This document shows, one piece after another, positions 17,678 to 27,163 of a stretch of DNA of 51,769 nucleotides. Each line of letters begins with the position of its first letter. Position 1 is the first letter of the stretch. The stretch comes from Gammaproteobacteria bacterium (GTDB lineage Bacteria > Pseudomonadota > Gammaproteobacteria > Pseudomonadales > Pseudohongiellaceae). The translations under genes and the position numbers were made by a program. The stretch is from positions 1 to 51,769 of the forward strand of contig CANGUU010000012.1 in assembly GCA_947457195.1 (NCBI GenBank), written 5' to 3'. The notes below the pieces were generated by a model. That model did not search any database. It saw nothing but the letters and a program-made list of their open reading frames with translations, and was not told where the DNA came from.

Positions 17678-18901
17678 CTAGCCGATCGGCTCGAAGCGGT
17701 AGCGCGGCAGTCCCTGCAGGATGAGTGCCGCAGTAATCAGGACGCCGGCGGCGGCGATGAGTCCCACATCGTAGTTGCCGACGCTTTCACGCAACCAGGC
17801 CATGGCGCTGATGCCGAGGCCGGTGCCGAGATAGAACATGGAGAAGATCACGCCGTAGGCTTTGCCGTAGGCCCGAGTGCCGTAGTAGCGCTTGATGAGG
17901 AATGCAAGCACATCGAATTCGGCACCCAGCAGGAAGCCGAGCAGGATGGCGCTGACGATGGCCAGATCCGGCTGCACCGCATACAGCACGCAACTCAGTG
18001 CGCCGCCGAGGGCGACGGCCTGCATGACGCGGGGTGCAAACACGTGGTCGAGTACGAAGCCGACGGTGACCCGCGCGCAGAGCAGCGCCAGGCCGAACAC
18101 ACTGGCCACGAGCGAGCGAGCGGCCTCAGGACTCCAGCCAGCCTCGGTCAACAGCGGCACCTGCTGGTTGACGAGACTGGAGGCGGTGAGACCCAGCATG
18201 AAGAAGCCGACGTTCAGCAACAGGAACGAGCGCTCCCCTTTCAGCTCGGCAAAGGCAAGACCGGATCCCGCCGCCGCACCGGGCAGGCGAATCTGCGTCG
18301 ATTCCCGCAACAGCCACCACACCAGCGGCCAGCTCACCACCACCACCAGGACACCCAGCGCAAGCAGCGCCCCGCGCCAGCCAAACGCCGGGATCAACAG
18401 AGCGGTAAGCAGCGGTACCAGCGTGCTGCCAAGACCAATGCCGCCATTGGCACAGCCAAGCGCCAGGCCCAGACGCCGATCGAACCACCCGGAGACGGCT
18501 TGCAGGTAGCTGAGCGGCCACAGTCCTAGCGCCAGCACCGGTAACAGCGCCCACAGCAGGTAGTAGACGGCCAGATTGGCCGGCGTGAAATACAGGGCCA
18601 TCAAGCCAAGCCCGAACAGCGGAATCGACGTCAGGATGGTGCGCCGGGGCCCGAAGCGGTCGACGAACCAGCCCTGCAGTGGTGAGACCAGCACGATCAT
18701 GTAGGCGACCAGCGAAAAGGCCAGCGACACCTGCGGACGGGTCCAACCGAATTCCTGCTCGATGGGTTGCACGTAGCTGCTCACGGTGAGCACCGCCAAC
18801 ACGCTCGGTCCGAGCGAGAGTCCAAGCATGGCGCCGGCGGTGGTACCGACCGAGTCGCGGTTGATTTCGCTGTGAGGGGTGCTTGCGCTGGATGTTGTCA
18901 T
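17678..18901 (-). CDS. MFS transporter, monocarboxylate/oxalate-formate antiporter type
   Basis: A 407-residue inner-membrane carrier with about 12 hydrophobic segments. The beginning (SVLAVLTVSSYVQPIEQEFGWTR..VSLAFS) and LQGWFVDRFGPRRTI match the MCT/OxlT-like branch of MFS, whose members carry monocarboxylates and similar acids. The gene lies 192 bases downstream of TonB receptor 2 on the same strand, so uptake of one compound across both membranes is possible. No terminator is visible between them. Substrate is unknown. Confidence 0.85.
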   Translation of the reverse strand: MTTSSASTPHSEINRDSVGTTAGAMLGLSLGPSVLAVLTVSSYVQPIEQEFGWTRPQVSLAFSLVAYMIVLVSPLQGWFVDRFGPRRTILTSIPLFGLGLMALYFTPANLAVYYLLWALLPVLALGLWPLSYLQAVSGWFDRRLGLALGCANGGIGLGSTLVPLLTALLIPAFGWRGALLALGVLVVVVSWPLVWWLLRESTQIRLPGAAAGSGLAFAELKGERSFLLLNVGFFMLGLTASSLVNQQVPLLTEAGWSPEAARSLVASVFGLALLCARVTVGFVLDHVFAPRVMQAVALGGALSCVLYAVQPDLAIVSAILLGFLLGAEFDVLAFLIKRYYGTRAYGKAYGVIFSMFYLGTGLGISAMAWLRESVGNYDVGLIAAAGVLITAALILQGLPRYRFEPIG

Positions 18902-19093
18902 GGGATGCCCGGAAGAGTGGCGTCAATCGCCGGCCGCCGATTCTGCTGGAACGCAGCGGGCAACGCCATGGTCAGGCGCGACCTGGCAACAGCAGGATCC
19001 GGTACAGGCAGTGGCGCCGGACCGGGTCCTGTGGCGCCAGCTAGCGCACGCGGCAGCAATCAGCGCAGCCGGGACGGGCGGCGCATGCACGAG

Positions 19094-21583
19094 TCAGAAA
19101 CTGTAGCGCACGCCGGCCCAGGCCGTGCGCGGCGCACCAGGTGCCAGGAAGGTCGAATGCTGCAGCGGCCGCTCGCCGTCCGGATTTGCCGGAAAGGGTC
19201 GTGCCTGAAAGCGGTTGGCGGGCGTGATGCCCACGGCCCCGAGCTGCGCCGCTGTCGCGTACTGGCGATCGAACAGGTTGTTGACCTGCACGAACAGCTG
19301 CAGGCCCTGCAGCGGCTGCCAGTCGGCGCCGAGGTTCAGTACGGCGAAGCCTCCGGTACGGCCTCTGCCCAGATAGTAGTTGCCATCGGGTTCGTGCCGG
19401 TTGTTCTCGTTGCCACGTGCAAAGACGCCCTCGAGGGCAAGCAGATCAGCCGTCAGCGAAAGCGCCGGCGTGACTGGCCACTCGGCAAAAAGCTTGAGCA
19501 TCTGCCGCGGCACCAACGGAATCCGGTCACCCGCCTCCACCTCGATCTCGCCTTCGAGGCCGGGACTGCCGGCTTCGGCGGCCTCGTTGCTGCTGTTGGC
19601 CTCGCCGCCCAGCACTTCCTCGCTCTGGTAGGTGGCCGCCACCACGCTGTAGTTGGCCCCGAGCGTGAACCCGCCGATCTCGGTGCCGATCCCCGCTTCC
19701 ACCCCCTGGCGGCGCGTCTCGCCAAAGTTGCGAAAGTAACCGTAGCCGGCCGTGTCGTCTGCGACGAACAAAATGTCGTCGCGGCTGTCGGTGCGGAAAA
19801 TCCCGACATTCCACCGCAGGGCTTCGGCTTGCCGCAGACCGACCTCCGCCGTGGTCGCCACGACCTGCGCCAGCGGCGGATCACCGGCCATGGCGTTGGG
19901 AAGCTTGCAGGGGCTCTCGGGATCGGCACAGCCGAGTTCGATGGCCGAGGGCGCCCGACTGCCCTGGTTGAGGCCGGCATAGCCCACGAGTCCGTTGGCA
20001 AAGCGCCGCGTGAGTCCGAGGGCAGGATTGAATCGACTGAATTGATGGTCACCGTCGAGCGAGCCCTTGCCACCGCCGGGCGTGATGGCATCGCGGCTGC
20101 GCACGCGCGTACGGTTGTAGCGCCCGGACACGGTCAGATCGGTCACCGCGTCGAGCGACAGGGTATCCGCCACGAACACGCTGAAGGTGCGGGTGTCGGC
20201 TGTGAGGTCCACGCGGGCATCGAGGGGTTCGCCATCGACCGTGCCAGCGCTGCGGCCGTCGGCGAGCACCCCCAGTCCGACTACGCTACGGTCCTCGCGC
20301 AGGTAGCCGAGTTCGGTGTTCTGTACGAAAGACACGTCGCTGCGATCGATGCCGCCACCCACCACGAACTGGTTGGCCAGACCGGCCAGCGGGCCGCTGT
20401 GCGAAAACTGCAGGTTGAAACCCGCATGGTCCTGCCCAGCGTCGGAGGTGTTGAGCAGGCCGGTACATTTCTCGCCGGGCTCGTCCTTCAACAAGATGTT
20501 GGCGATGCAGCGCCAGCGCGGGAACGCCGTGTTGGCCGTGCTTTCACCGGAGACGGGAACCCCGGAGTAGCCGGCCGCAGCCAGGGCCGTCCGCTCGGCT
20601 GCAGTCGGCTGGAACAGGGACTGATCCAGCGTATCTTCGTTGATGTCACCATTCAGGGTGGCCGTGTCGAGGCGACGCTGCCAGCCGTTGCCGGCCACAC
20701 TCCACCCCGCGCCGAGCCGCCAGCTACCGTCCACGTTGAACAGTACGCCGCGATTGTCGGTGAAATCCGGCTTGGTATAGACCGAGCGGTAGTCGGCACT
20801 CAGCAGGCGCGACTCCTGCAGTCCGTTGCCGTACAGGTCATTGTCGGCCCAGGCAACCGCGGCGTTGAATCCGCCCTCCTCCCTTGCCAGACCTACCTTG
20901 GCATACAGCTGGCGGACGTCGCTCGGCGAGTCGACCCGCCAGCCCGTTTCCTCGAAGCGGTTGCCCGTCACGAACCAATGCAGACCGTCATCGCGGTTGC
21001 CCCCATGCTCGAACTCGACCGCATGGCGGCCGAACTGGCCACCGAGCGCCTGCAGCGTAGTCCCGGCGTGGCTGAGGCCATCCTTGGTGCGGACATTGAG
21101 GGCGCCACCGAGGGTGTTGAGACCGAACAGGGGATTGGAGCCGGGCATCAGGGTCAGCGCAGCGATGGCACTGCGCGGGATGAGGTCCCAGCTCACCACG
21201 TCACCGAAAGGCTGATTGAGCCTTACACCGTCCAGGTACACGGACAGGCCCTGCGCCGTCCCCAGCAGTGGCGAGGCGGTAAAGCCGCGGAAATTGACAT
21301 CGGGCTGGAACGGATTGTTCTGGATCTCGTTCACATGGACGCTGCCGAGGCGACGCGTCATGAAGGAGGCCAGGTCAGCCGCATGGCTGCGCTGCAGATC
21401 AGCGGCGGTCGCCGTCTGCAGATTGGCGGCCAAGCGCTGGCGTTCGAGCACCTGCCCCGGCACGGGCGTGACAATGATCACCTCGAGCGGTGCGTTCTGC
21501 GCAGCAGCTGCCGCTGCCATGACAGCGGCCATCGCAAGGGAAAGCCGGGCGGCGAGCAAAGGTACGGCGGGGCGGGACAACAT
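19094..21583 (-). CDS. TonB-dependent outer-membrane receptor 2
   Basis: An 829-residue outer-membrane receptor. Residues 1-28 are an Ala-rich signal peptide ending AAAAQ. The plug includes LSVYLDGVRLNQPFGDVVSWDLIP and NPLFGLNTLGGALNVRTKDG, which are typical for the TonB/FecA-like family. The barrel ends WAGVRYSF. It is only distantly similar to receptors 1 and 3. The stretch between residues about 330-380 has Cys residues (RWRCIANILLKDEPGEKCTG) that may form an extracellular disulfide. It sits 113 bases downstream of a NarL-type response regulator on the same strand, so the two-component system may control it. Confidence 0.92.
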   Translation of the reverse strand: MLSRPAVPLLAARLSLAMAAVMAAAAAAQNAPLEVIIVTPVPGQVLERQRLAANLQTATAADLQRSHAADLASFMTRRLGSVHVNEIQNNPFQPDVNFRGFTASPLLGTAQGLSVYLDGVRLNQPFGDVVSWDLIPRSAIAALTLMPGSNPLFGLNTLGGALNVRTKDGLSHAGTTLQALGGQFGRHAVEFEHGGNRDDGLHWFVTGNRFEETGWRVDSPSDVRQLYAKVGLAREEGGFNAAVAWADNDLYGNGLQESRLLSADYRSVYTKPDFTDNRGVLFNVDGSWRLGAGWSVAGNGWQRRLDTATLNGDINEDTLDQSLFQPTAAERTALAAAGYSGVPVSGESTANTAFPRWRCIANILLKDEPGEKCTGLLNTSDAGQDHAGFNLQFSHSGPLAGLANQFVVGGGIDRSDVSFVQNTELGYLREDRSVVGLGVLADGRSAGTVDGEPLDARVDLTADTRTFSVFVADTLSLDAVTDLTVSGRYNRTRVRSRDAITPGGGKGSLDGDHQFSRFNPALGLTRRFANGLVGYAGLNQGSRAPSAIELGCADPESPCKLPNAMAGDPPLAQVVATTAEVGLRQAEALRWNVGIFRTDSRDDILFVADDTAGYGYFRNFGETRRQGVEAGIGTEIGGFTLGANYSVVAATYQSEEVLGGEANSSNEAAEAGSPGLEGEIEVEAGDRIPLVPRQMLKLFAEWPVTPALSLTADLLALEGVFARGNENNRHEPDGNYYLGRGRTGGFAVLNLGADWQPLQGLQLFVQVNNLFDRQYATAAQLGAVGITPANRFQARPFPANPDGERPLQHSTFLAPGAPRTAWAGVRYSF

Positions 21584-21658
21584 GGAGCAGCTCCAGCAGG
21601 CAAAGCCGTCATGCTAGCCAAGTCCCGCGTCGACGCTGAAGGGAATCGGTCCCGTCCG

Positions 21659-21677
21659 CGCGGGAGTTTTTCCCGCG
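21659..21677 (-). promoter_or_regulatory. Hairpin between response regulator and TonB receptor 2
   Basis: A perfect 7-bp inverted repeat (CGCGGGA with TCCCGCG) with a 5-base loop lies in the 113-base gap upstream of the receptor. Read on the minus strand it is not followed by a T run, so it is not a standard terminator. It could be an attenuator, an mRNA-stabilising hairpin or an operator. Confidence 0.4.
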
Positions 21678-21696
21678 AGGCAGAGGCGGCCGGCAC

Positions 21697-22341
21697 TCAG
21701 AGGGCAGCGAGCCCCTTGCCTAGCGCCAGACGAACCAGCTCCGCAGTGCTACTGACCTGCAACTTCTCCTTGATGATGGTCAGGTTGTTGGCCACCGTTT
21801 TGCTGCTGACACAGAGGGTGGCGGCGATGTCCTCGACGCTCCGTGCCTCGGCAAACAGGCACAGGATGCGGAACTCGCGCGGGGTCAGCCCGGCCAGTCG
21901 CTCGTCGCCAGCGGGCACCTCACCGACCAGCAGGGCCTGCGCCAGTTCACCGTCGATGTACTTGTCTCCGGCCGCGATACGGCGTACCGCGCTGACCAGC
22001 ATCTCCGGCGAACTGTTCTTGCTGATGAAGCCGGCGGCACCCAGCTGCAGTACATGGTCGACCAAGGCCCGGGTCTCGTGCATGGTGCAGATCAGTATCC
22101 GGCTGTCAGGCCAGGTCTCGCGCAGGCGTTGTAGTACCTCGCGTCCGCTCATGCCGGGCATGCTGAGATCGAGGATCACGACGTCGGGGACCGCCGCCGC
22201 ATAGGCCCGCAGCGCTTCCTCGCCACACCCTGCCTCGGCAACGACCTGCATGTCGTCGAGGCTGTCGAGCAGGAACCGGTAACCGGCACGCGCCACGGCG
22301 TGGTCATCGACCAGCATCAGGCGGACGGAGGCTGCTTTCAT
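21697..22341 (-). CDS. NarL/LuxR-type response regulator
   Basis: A 214-residue DNA-binding response regulator. The receiver domain (residues 1-120) has the acidic pair VDDH, the phosphoacceptor Asp58 (VVILDLSMPGMSG) and the conserved Lys in AAGFISKNSS. The C-terminal LuxR helix-turn-helix (about 148-205) shows LTPREFRIL and SVEDIAATLCVSSKTVANNL. The start codon overlaps the stop of the sensor kinase gene in an ATGA, so the two are translationally coupled. The likely target is the receptor gene downstream. Confidence 0.93.
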   Translation of the reverse strand: MKAASVRLMLVDDHAVARAGYRFLLDSLDDMQVVAEAGCGEEALRAYAAAVPDVVILDLSMPGMSGREVLQRLRETWPDSRILICTMHETRALVDHVLQLGAAGFISKNSSPEMLVSAVRRIAAGDKYIDGELAQALLVGEVPAGDERLAGLTPREFRILCLFAEARSVEDIAATLCVSSKTVANNLTIIKEKLQVSSTAELVRLALGKGLAAL

Positions 22342-23672
22342 AAGAGGCCCCCTTGCTTGCTGACAGACTGGCCTGCAATGCGGAGGACGAGTCGCACACC
22401 CTGCCCCGGCGCAGTGTCCAGCGTGCTGTGGCCACCAAGCGCCTGGCAGCGCTCTCGGATACCTCGCAAACCCATGCCGGCGGGGGTAAGCCGTGCGTCG
22501 AAGCCACGGCCGTCATCCGCCACCTCGATCAGGAAATCCGTACCGACCGTCAGCCGCAGCAGCACCACGCGGGCGCTGGCGTGCCGGGCGACGTTGGTCA
22601 GCGCTTCCTGCACGATGCGGTAGACATGGATGTGCTGCCAGACCGGCAGTGCGGCAAATGCTTCGTCGGCCTCGAGCCTGCAGTGGCAGTCGCGGTGGGT
22701 ATCGTTCCAGTCCTGTACCCGCTGCTGCAAGGCTGGCAGCAGGCCCAGTTCGTCAAGTACAGCTGGGCGCAAACGCCCGAGCATGTTGCGAACCTGCGCA
22801 CTCATGGACGCGGCGATGTCGCCGATGCGCTCCACCCCCTCTCGCAGCGGCCAGTCTTCTGGGTCGTGACGCTGGCGCAGCGACCAGGCGATGGCCTTGA
22901 TGGCGGTCAGTGCCTGTCCCATCTCGTCGTGCAGTTCGCCCGCGAGGTGCCGCCGCTCCTCCTCCTGAATGTGCAGCGACAGTCGACTGAGCCGCTGATT
23001 CTCTGCCTGTTGGCCGCGCAGCACGGACATGAGCTGATTGAGCTTGGCCGTGATGGTACGCAGCTCCGGCAACGAGGCCTCCGGCACGTCCAGACTGAAG
23101 TCGCCGTGCTCGGCCCGCGCCAGACTGTCGACGATGCGCGGCACCGGGGCCAGCCAGCGCCCCACCGTGATGTAGAGCATGCCATTGAGTCCCACCAGGA
23201 TGAGCAGCAGCAACAACAGGAAGTTCTGCCCCTCCTTCCAGGCCTCGGCGATCTCGGCGTCCGGATTGCTGCGCAGCACGAGACGCTGGCGACCCTCGGC
23301 ATCGAGCAGGCGCTGTCGCTCGACCACCGGGACCTGCACCAGTTTCTGGAACCAGGCTGGCGCCGGCGCGTAGTCGGCCGGCAGTCCCACTGCATGGTAA
23401 GCGGTGTCAGCGTCCAGCAGGGTGATCTGCAGGTGCCGCATGGCTTCGATGCGCTGCAGGTTTTCGAGCTGGCGGCGCGCCATGCCGTCACCTGCCGTGG
23501 CGGAGGGAGCCGGCAGGATGGCGGCCAAGAGTTGGCCGGCCATATCCATGGCAGCCTGCAGCTCGTTGCTCACCCGCTGTCTTGCCTGCAGCACCTGGAA
23601 TCCAAGTCCGAGCAGCATGCCGATCAGGATCAGCACGCTGCTCACCAGGGTGAGCCGGATGCGCAGGCTCAT
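22338..23672 (-). CDS. Membrane sensor histidine kinase, NarX/UhpB type
   Basis: A 444-residue sensor kinase. Transmembrane helices near residues 8-30 and 150-170 enclose a periplasmic sensor of about 120 residues without a family I can name. A HAMP-like segment (about 170-222) leads to the HisKA_3 dimerisation helix with His248 in ELHDEMGQAL. The HATPase domain carries EALTNVARHASA (N box), VADDGRGFD and GMGLRGIRERCQALGG. It is the partner of the NarL-type regulator, overlapping by 4 bases, and starts 6 bases after the hydrolase gene. Confidence 0.93.
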   Translation of the reverse strand: MSLRIRLTLVSSVLILIGMLLGLGFQVLQARQRVSNELQAAMDMAGQLLAAILPAPSATAGDGMARRQLENLQRIEAMRHLQITLLDADTAYHAVGLPADYAPAPAWFQKLVQVPVVERQRLLDAEGRQRLVLRSNPDAEIAEAWKEGQNFLLLLLLILVGLNGMLYITVGRWLAPVPRIVDSLARAEHGDFSLDVPEASLPELRTITAKLNQLMSVLRGQQAENQRLSRLSLHIQEEERRHLAGELHDEMGQALTAIKAIAWSLRQRHDPEDWPLREGVERIGDIAASMSAQVRNMLGRLRPAVLDELGLLPALQQRVQDWNDTHRDCHCRLEADEAFAALPVWQHIHVYRIVQEALTNVARHASARVVLLRLTVGTDFLIEVADDGRGFDARLTPAGMGLRGIRERCQALGGHSTLDTAPGQGVRLVLRIAGQSVSKQGGLL

Positions 23673-23678
23673 GACAGA

Positions 23679-24365
23679 TCAGGCAGTGATGACGGCATGC
23701 AGTTCACCCAGACGATCGATACTGAGCACGATGCGATCACCCGGCACCACCGGCCCCACACCGGCAGGCGTGCCGGTGAAGATCAGGTCGCCCGGCTGCA
23801 GCAGGAACAGGCGGGAAAGTTCGCTGACGATCTCCTGTGTCTTCCACAGCAGATCGCTGAAATCAGCGTCCTGACGCACCTGGCCATTGACCGTAAGCTG
23901 CAGGCGACCGCTGGCAAAATGGCCGCACTGTGCCACCGGCGTGATCGGCGACAGCGGCGCCGAATAATCGAAGGCCTTGCCGGTATCCCAGGGGTGGCCC
24001 ACCTGACCTGCTGCCGTCTGCAGATCGCGCCGCGTCATGTCGAGACCGAGCGCGTAGCCGAAGACATGGTCGAGCGCCTCGGCGGGGGCGATGTTGCGAC
24101 CACCCTTGCCGATCGCCATCACCAGCTCCCCCTCGTAGTGGAGATTGTTGGTGCCCGGCGGATACGGGACGCGCCCGTCGAGCACGATGGCATCGTTCGG
24201 CTTGAGGAAGAAACACACGGCATCACGCCCTGGTCGCGCGCCCATTTCCTTGATGTGCGCCGCATAGTTCTTGCCGACGCAGTAGATGCGATGCACAGGG
24301 AAGTGCTGGTCACTGCCGACGATCGGTACGGTGACTGGTGCGGGAGCGGGAAACGGGTGGAGCAT
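23679..24365 (-). CDS. Fumarylacetoacetate hydrolase family protein
   Basis: A 228-residue FAH-family enzyme that cleaves or hydrolyses C-C bonds next to a carbonyl, or decarboxylates oxaloacetate-type acids, in the cytoplasm. Metal-binding acids are in HYEGELVMAIG (two Glu) and GYALGLDMTRRD (Asp), and the FTGTPAGVGPV loop near the C-terminus is diagnostic. The length fits the short, single-domain type (YcgM/FAHD1-like). Its stop lies 6 bases from the sensor kinase start, so hydrolase, kinase and regulator look like one operon. It is divergent from malonyl-CoA decarboxylase with 71 bases between. Confidence 0.9.
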   Translation of the reverse strand: MLHPFPAPAPVTVPIVGSDQHFPVHRIYCVGKNYAAHIKEMGARPGRDAVCFFLKPNDAIVLDGRVPYPPGTNNLHYEGELVMAIGKGGRNIAPAEALDHVFGYALGLDMTRRDLQTAAGQVGHPWDTGKAFDYSAPLSPITPVAQCGHFASGRLQLTVNGQVRQDADFSDLLWKTQEIVSELSRLFLLQPGDLIFTGTPAGVGPVVPGDRIVLSIDRLGELHAVITA

Positions 24366-24436
24366 GGCTTGGTCTCCTCTGGCGAGTTTGGGTTTATGAT
24401 GACAAGGCGTCTTCCAGAGCAGCTCACGAGCAGCCC

Positions 24437-25783
24437 ATGAACAGCAGCACCCTGAAGAATCTTCTGCAGAAACTGTCGAGCTTCGGTCTGGAAACGCTGG
24501 AGCTGTTCAAGACGAAACCACGCCAGGATTTTAGCGCAAGCATCCAGAGCCTGTGCCAGAGTCTGCTGGGCCTGCAGGGCGAAGCAGCCTCCATCGCAAT
24601 CGCCGAGGAAATCATTCTCAGCTACCAGCGCGGTACTGCCGAGGAGAAAAGCCGGTTTTTCCGCTACCTGCACGACACGCTGGCCGCCGATCCGGCAGCC
24701 ACTGCAGCGGCCATCGCCCGCTACCAGGCAGCGCCGAGCCAGGCAAACCTGCAGGCGCTGGCGGCGGCCTGCGAGGCCCCGCGATTGGCGTTGCTGCGCA
24801 CGCTGAATACCGCCCCGGGCGGTACCATGGCACTGATTTCCATGCGCGAAGATCTCCTCAAGACCGGGGGCGCGGCGGCGGTCCGCGACATTCTCGATGC
24901 GGACTTCGCCTCGCTGTTCCGTGCCTGGTTCAACCGCGGCTTCCTGCAGTTGCGCCGTATCGATTGGCAGACACCTGCGCTGATACTCGAAAAGCTCATC
25001 GAGTACGAGTCCGTTCACGAAATCAAGGGTTGGCCGGACCTGCGACGGCGCCTGCAGCAGGACCGGCGCTGCTTCGGCTTCTTCCACCCCGCAATCCCCA
25101 ACGTGCCACTGATCTTCGTTGAAGTAGCGCTGACCCACGGCTTCAGCAACAACATCCAGGAACTGCTCAAGCCGGCAGCGACGGAGGCTGCCGACAAACC
25201 TTTCAATACTGCCGTATTCTATTCGATCAACAACTGTCTGTTTGGTCTGCGCGGCATTTCCTTCGGCAACTTCCTGATCAAGCAGGTGGTCGAGGATCTG
25301 AGTCTCTCGAACCCGGAGATCCGCCACTACATCACCCTCTCGCCGGTGCCGGGTTTCCTCAAGTGGCTGGCCGGCAAGCCGGAGGTCCTGCAGCGCTGCC
25401 GTCCGGAGGAGCAGCAGGCGATACAGGCGCTGCTGCCGGCGCCCCAGTCCAGCCAGCTGCGCCTGAGCCCGGTGCTGCCGTCACTGCTGCCGCGTCTGTG
25501 CGCGCACTACCTGTTGAATGCCAAGAGCCGCGAGAAGCCGCTGGACGCCGTAGCCCGCTTCCACCTCGGCAACGGCGCCCGACTGGAGCGCATCAACTGG
25601 CTGGCAGATGTCTCGCCCAACGGTCTGCAGCAAAGCGCCGGCTTGATGGTCAACTACGTGTACGATATGGCCACGGTCGCCCACAATCACGAAGCCTACG
25701 AGCAGCGCAGCGAAGTGATCGCCTCCGGGGCGGTACGCAAGCTGCTCGAGGCTGGTCACCAGGGTGCTACAGCACTTCCTTGA
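24437..25783 (+). CDS. Malonyl-CoA decarboxylase
   Basis: A 448-residue enzyme converting malonyl-CoA to acetyl-CoA and CO2. An N-terminal helical domain (about 1-170) precedes the catalytic domain. The latter contains YITLSPVPGFLKW (Ser302) and FHLGNGARLERINWLAD (His376), which line up with the catalytic Ser and His regions known in MCD, and SAGLMVNYVYD. The frame is open upstream to 24338, but the ATG at 24437 starts the usual N-terminus. It is alone on the plus strand and its 3' end overlaps the convergent LeuA-like gene by 17 bases. Use of malonate or control of malonyl-CoA is inferred. Confidence 0.93.
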   Translation: MNSSTLKNLLQKLSSFGLETLELFKTKPRQDFSASIQSLCQSLLGLQGEAASIAIAEEIILSYQRGTAEEKSRFFRYLHDTLAADPAATAAAIARYQAAPSQANLQALAAACEAPRLALLRTLNTAPGGTMALISMREDLLKTGGAAAVRDILDADFASLFRAWFNRGFLQLRRIDWQTPALILEKLIEYESVHEIKGWPDLRRRLQQDRRCFGFFHPAIPNVPLIFVEVALTHGFSNNIQELLKPAATEAADKPFNTAVFYSINNCLFGLRGISFGNFLIKQVVEDLSLSNPEIRHYITLSPVPGFLKWLAGKPEVLQRCRPEEQQAIQALLPAPQSSQLRLSPVLPSLLPRLCAHYLLNAKSREKPLDAVARFHLGNGARLERINWLADVSPNGLQQSAGLMVNYVYDMATVAHNHEAYEQRSEVIASGAVRKLLEAGHQGATALP

Positions 25784-26972
25784 CGATCTGCCGGAACTCG
25801 GCGTCGGTGATGATGGTTTTCTTTTTGATGCCGAGCGCCTTCACACGGTTGAGGATCTCGGTAACCTTGTCGTCCGGCGTGTCGTTGATCCCCAGTTGCT
25901 CCAGGCTGAACGTCACCGAACGCTTGCCGCTCTTCTTGCCCAGCACGATGTCGCCGGTGCGACCGGTGAGCGCCGGGTGCGTTCCGAACATGGCCAGTGG
26001 CTCCTTGATCACGAGGTCGACGCCGATGCCCGATTCACGGGTGAAATTGCGGGAGCCACCCACCGGTTTGTTCTGGGCGATGGGAATGTTGGCCATTTTC
26101 GACACCAGCGCGAACAGCTCTGGGAATTTCTTCATGTTGTAATTCATCGGGATGCCGTACAGCACCTCGAGCGCCAGCACCAATTCTTCCATGGCCGCGT
26201 TACCGGTACGCTCACCGAGGCCGTTCACGCAGGAGTGCACTACGGTGGCGCCGGCTTCCACCGCCGCCAGCTCGGTGGCCACGCCAAGGCCGAAGTCGTT
26301 GTGGGTATGGATCTCCACAGGCAATTTGGTCAGATTCTGCACCAGGCGCACCATGTACTTGATGGCCTCGGGCAGGGCACAGCCCATGGTATCCACCACG
26401 CCGACGGAATCCGGCGGCGACTCGTTCATCACCGCATTCAGGAGGTTGACGAGGTCTTCCTCGCGGGCCCTCGTGGTGTCGTAGGGGAAGAACACCGTGT
26501 AAAGACCACGCTGCTTGGCATAATTGATGGCGTCCCGGCTCTTCTTGAAGACATCTTCCCAGGTCCAGTTGAACTGCCACTTCAACTTTGGGTACCCGAT
26601 GGGCACTTCGATGATGACCCCATGCGCTCCACAGTCGACCGCGGCGTCCATGTCGGCCTGCATCGCGCGGGCAAAGGTAAAGATCTTCGACTTGAGACCC
26701 AGCTTGCAGATCTCCTTGATGGCGCGATAGTCGTCGGGCGAAACGGCCGGCATGCCCGCCTCGATTCGATCGATGCCGACATCGCTCATCATCTCTGCCA
26801 TCGCAATCTTGTCTTCCGGACTGAACACCACGCCCGGCGTCTGCTCGCCATCACGCAAGGTGGCATCATGGATCTCGACTTTCTTCGGCAGATTGAAGGT
26901 AGAGGTGACTTCCGGTTTGACGTTGAAGGGGCTCACCCACCACTCGTCTTGTTTGTGGTATTGCGCAGTCAT
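25767..26972 (-). CDS. HMGL-like carboxyltransferase (LeuA/homocitrate synthase-like)
   Basis: A 401-residue enzyme of the DRE-TIM metallolyase superfamily. The motif EIHDATLRDGEQTPGV carries the metal-binding Asp and catalytic Arg. IEAGMP, EIHTHNDFGLG (metal His pair) and CVNGLGERTGNAA follow in the correct order. The enzyme should condense acetyl-CoA or another acyl-CoA with a 2-oxoacid. It lacks the C-terminal allosteric domain of true LeuA (about 510 residues), so homocitrate or citramalate synthase-like activity is as likely. There are no leu or lys genes nearby. Confidence 0.82.
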   Translation of the reverse strand: MTAQYHKQDEWWVSPFNVKPEVTSTFNLPKKVEIHDATLRDGEQTPGVVFSPEDKIAMAEMMSDVGIDRIEAGMPAVSPDDYRAIKEICKLGLKSKIFTFARAMQADMDAAVDCGAHGVIIEVPIGYPKLKWQFNWTWEDVFKKSRDAINYAKQRGLYTVFFPYDTTRAREEDLVNLLNAVMNESPPDSVGVVDTMGCALPEAIKYMVRLVQNLTKLPVEIHTHNDFGLGVATELAAVEAGATVVHSCVNGLGERTGNAAMEELVLALEVLYGIPMNYNMKKFPELFALVSKMANIPIAQNKPVGGSRNFTRESGIGVDLVIKEPLAMFGTHPALTGRTGDIVLGKKSGKRSVTFSLEQLGINDTPDDKVTEILNRVKALGIKKKTIITDAEFRQIVKEVL

Positions 26973-27163
26973 GCAGACACCTTTGGAGGTTGCTTTCGGG
27001 AGGGGCGGTCAGCTTACGGCGCGCCTCCGGGTCGGTCAACGGAGCGGCACTTTGCCCGCGGGATAAACACCGGCTTCCGGTTAAGTCAAACACTGGCTGC
27101 CGATAACCCCGGCTTTCGTGGAAAAATGCTGCATCTGCTGCATCGAACCCTCAAGGTGCCCCT

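Noticed and set aside
18767-22204. Plus-strand open frame of 1145 codons opposite TonB receptor 2 and the response regulator
   Set aside because: It spans several real minus-strand genes, and its translation has no recognisable domain or signal. It is antisense to well-conserved proteins.
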